Source: G965202915 sp965205955
GTDB taxonomy: Bacteria; Pseudomonadota; Gammaproteobacteria; Eutrophobiales; Eutrophobiaceae
Length of the DNA: 64,000 bases
Reading direction: 5' to 3'
NCBI GenBank assembly: GCA_965205955.1
Contig: OZ242192.1
Location: 868,001-932,000, forward strand
In this document: positions 62,768 through 64,000 of the stretch, piece after piece
How the letters are laid out: each line of letters begins with the position of its first letter
Position numbering within the stretch: position 1 is the stretch's first letter
Position numbers and translations under genes: made by a program
The notes under the pieces: generated by a model
What the model saw: the letters and a program-made list of their open reading frames with translations, nothing else
What the model was told of the DNA's origin: nothing
Databases searched by the model: none

Positions 62768-64000
62768 TCACTGCTGTTCAAATTCCCGAATCACGTCCAA
62801 AAAGGCTTTGCCGAATTTCCGGAGTTTGCTGTCGCCAACGCCGCTGATGGTCAACATGTCGCTGCTGTTCAACGGTCGTTTTGCTATCATTTCTTTCAGG
62901 GTGGAATCGTGAAAAATAATGTAGGGCGGCACACCATGCTCCTCCGCTAATTCCTTGCGACGTTGGCGCAGGGCGTTCCACAGCGGCAGGTCTGCATCAT
63001 CGATATTGAATATCGGTTTGCGCGCCGCTTTTGATTTTTTCACGATCACCGCATCGCGGCGCAAGAATATCTGTTCTTCCCCGCGCAAAACAGGGCGGCA
63101 GCTTTGGCTAAGTTGCAGTGTGCCGTAGCCTTCTCTATCGACGGATAACAGTCCGCGAGCGACCAGTTGACGAAAGATGCTGCGCCATTCGTTGACCGAT
63201 AATTTTTCGCCGATGCCGTACGTGGACAATCGATTGTGGCGGGACTGTCGTATTTTTTCCGTGTCACCGCCGCGCAATATATCGATCACATGGCCGGCGC
63301 CGAATCGCTGTCCGCTGCGGTACACACAACTAAAGGCCATTTGTACGGCCTCGCTGGCGTCCCAGGTGTCGGGAGGATGCAGGCAGTTGTCGCAATTACC
63401 GCAGGGGGCGGGCAGATCATCGCCAAAATAACGCAATAAAACCTGGCGGCGGCAGGTGGCAATTTCACACAGGCCCAACATGGCATTCAGACGCTGTTGC
63501 TCGTGGCGTTTAAAGGTTTCACTGCCTTCGGAGCTTCCCATCATCTGCCGTAATTTGACGATATCTTCCAGCCCATAAAACAAAATTGCCGTGGCGGCCT
63601 CGCCATCCCGGCCGGCGCGACCGGTTTCCTGATAATAGGCCTCGATACTTCTGGGCAGATCGAGATGCGCAACGAAACGCACGTCCGGTTTATCGATACC
63701 CATGCCAAAGGCAATGGTCGCCACAATAATAATGTTGTCCTGCCGTGAAAACTGTGCCTGATTTTTTTGCCGGGAATCGGAGCGCATGCCTGCATGATAG
63801 GGCAGGGCATTAAACCCATGTTGGCGCAACCAGCCGGCGGTCTCTTCCGCTTTTTTCCGCGACAGACAATACACAATGCCGGCGTTTCCCTGTTGCTCAT
63901 TCTGTAAAAACCGCAGCAGTTGTTCGCGTGGTTTGTTTTTTTGTTGAATGCGATATTGGATATTCGGCCGGTCAAACCCGCTGATGAATTGTTGTGCCTG
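62768..64000 (-). CDS. recQ: ATP-dependent DNA helicase RecQ, C-terminal part (cut by window edge)
   Basis: The frame stays open to the window end, giving 410 residues of the C-terminal part. Helicase motifs IV-VI include IVYCLSRKKAEETA, HAGM, ATIAFGMGIDKPDVRFVAH and QETGRAGRDG. The RecQ zinc-binding cysteines follow (CEIATCRR, then CGNCDNC), a winged-helix RQC domain (VIDILRGGDTEKIRQSRH) and an HRDC domain (LPLWNALRQRRKELAEEHG to the end). The N-terminal Walker A and DEAH motifs lie outside. RecQ unwinds 3'-5' and acts in recombination repair. The sequence is normal in all visible motifs. Confidence 0.95.
   Translation of the reverse strand, partial: QAQQFISGFDRPNIQYRIQQKNKPREQLLRFLQNEQQGNAGIVYCLSRKKAEETAGWLRQHGFNALPYHAGMRSDSRQKNQAQFSRQDNIIIVATIAFGMGIDKPDVRFVAHLDLPRSIEAYYQETGRAGRDGEAATAILFYGLEDIVKLRQMMGSSEGSETFKRHEQQRLNAMLGLCEIATCRRQVLLRYFGDDLPAPCGNCDNCLHPPDTWDASEAVQMAFSCVYRSGQRFGAGHVIDILRGGDTEKIRQSRHNRLSTYGIGEKLSVNEWRSIFRQLVARGLLSVDREGYGTLQLSQSCRPVLRGEEQIFLRRDAVIVKKSKAARKPIFNIDDADLPLWNALRQRRKELAEEHGVPPYIIFHDSTLKEMIAKRPLNSSDMLTISGVGDSKLRKFGKAFLDVIREFEQQ

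Overview
The window looks like a chromosomal segment of a gammaproteobacterium. It carries an RpoH-type sigma-32 with the QRKLFFNLR box, a PsiE homologue, a SURF1/CtaA/CtaB/DUF2909 heme-copper oxidase assembly cluster, a RecQ helicase, and IS3- and IS481-type insertion sequences. No ribosomal RNA is present, so the genus cannot be told.

Layout. 1-1,163: three minus-strand genes for small coiled-coil, membrane-anchored proteins (DUF1640-like), one cut by the window edge. 1,436-28,093: one 8,885-residue open reading frame for an autotransporter-like surface protein. It has an N-terminal signal and domain, 17 leucine-rich-repeat modules, five PKD-like domains and a C-terminal outer-membrane beta-barrel. 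28,100-33,350: REP-like palindromes, an IS481-type element, three tandem DUF1640-like genes, a 48-bp minisatellite and an IS3 element. 33,366-36,650: psiE, rpoH with a CIRCE operator upstream, a tiny putative lipoprotein coupled to a pentapeptide-repeat membrane protein, and a nuclease pseudogene. 37,127-51,724: a second giant gene (4,865 residues). It shares the N-terminal domain and beta-barrel of the first but has a Calx-beta/cadherin-like passenger. 51,725-53,087: REP-like repeats and a second copy of the IS481-type element. 53,126-58,412: a tightly packed minus-strand operon surf1, SCO-like gene, ctaA, ctaB, ABC ATPase, ABC permease, with a divergent DUF2909 gene. 58,510-59,766: a second IS3 copy. 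59,897-64,000: a TMTC-like GT-C/TPR membrane protein, a NYN-domain protein and the C-terminal part of RecQ.

How it fits together. The two giant genes look like paralogous type V adhesins in which one secretion/anchor frame (signal, N-domain, barrel, 3' hairpin) carries different passengers. No type I secretion genes lie beside them, which agrees with self-transport through the barrel. Around them the genome is fluid. REP-like palindromes recur throughout, all four insertion sequences sit in or against such repeats, and the DUF1640-like genes have multiplied with varying numbers of a 16-residue repeat. The housekeeping parts (rpoH, cox assembly, recQ) are ordinary in sequence. Exceptions are the CIRCE site before rpoH and an ABC exporter joined to the heme A operon by overlapping start and stop codons.
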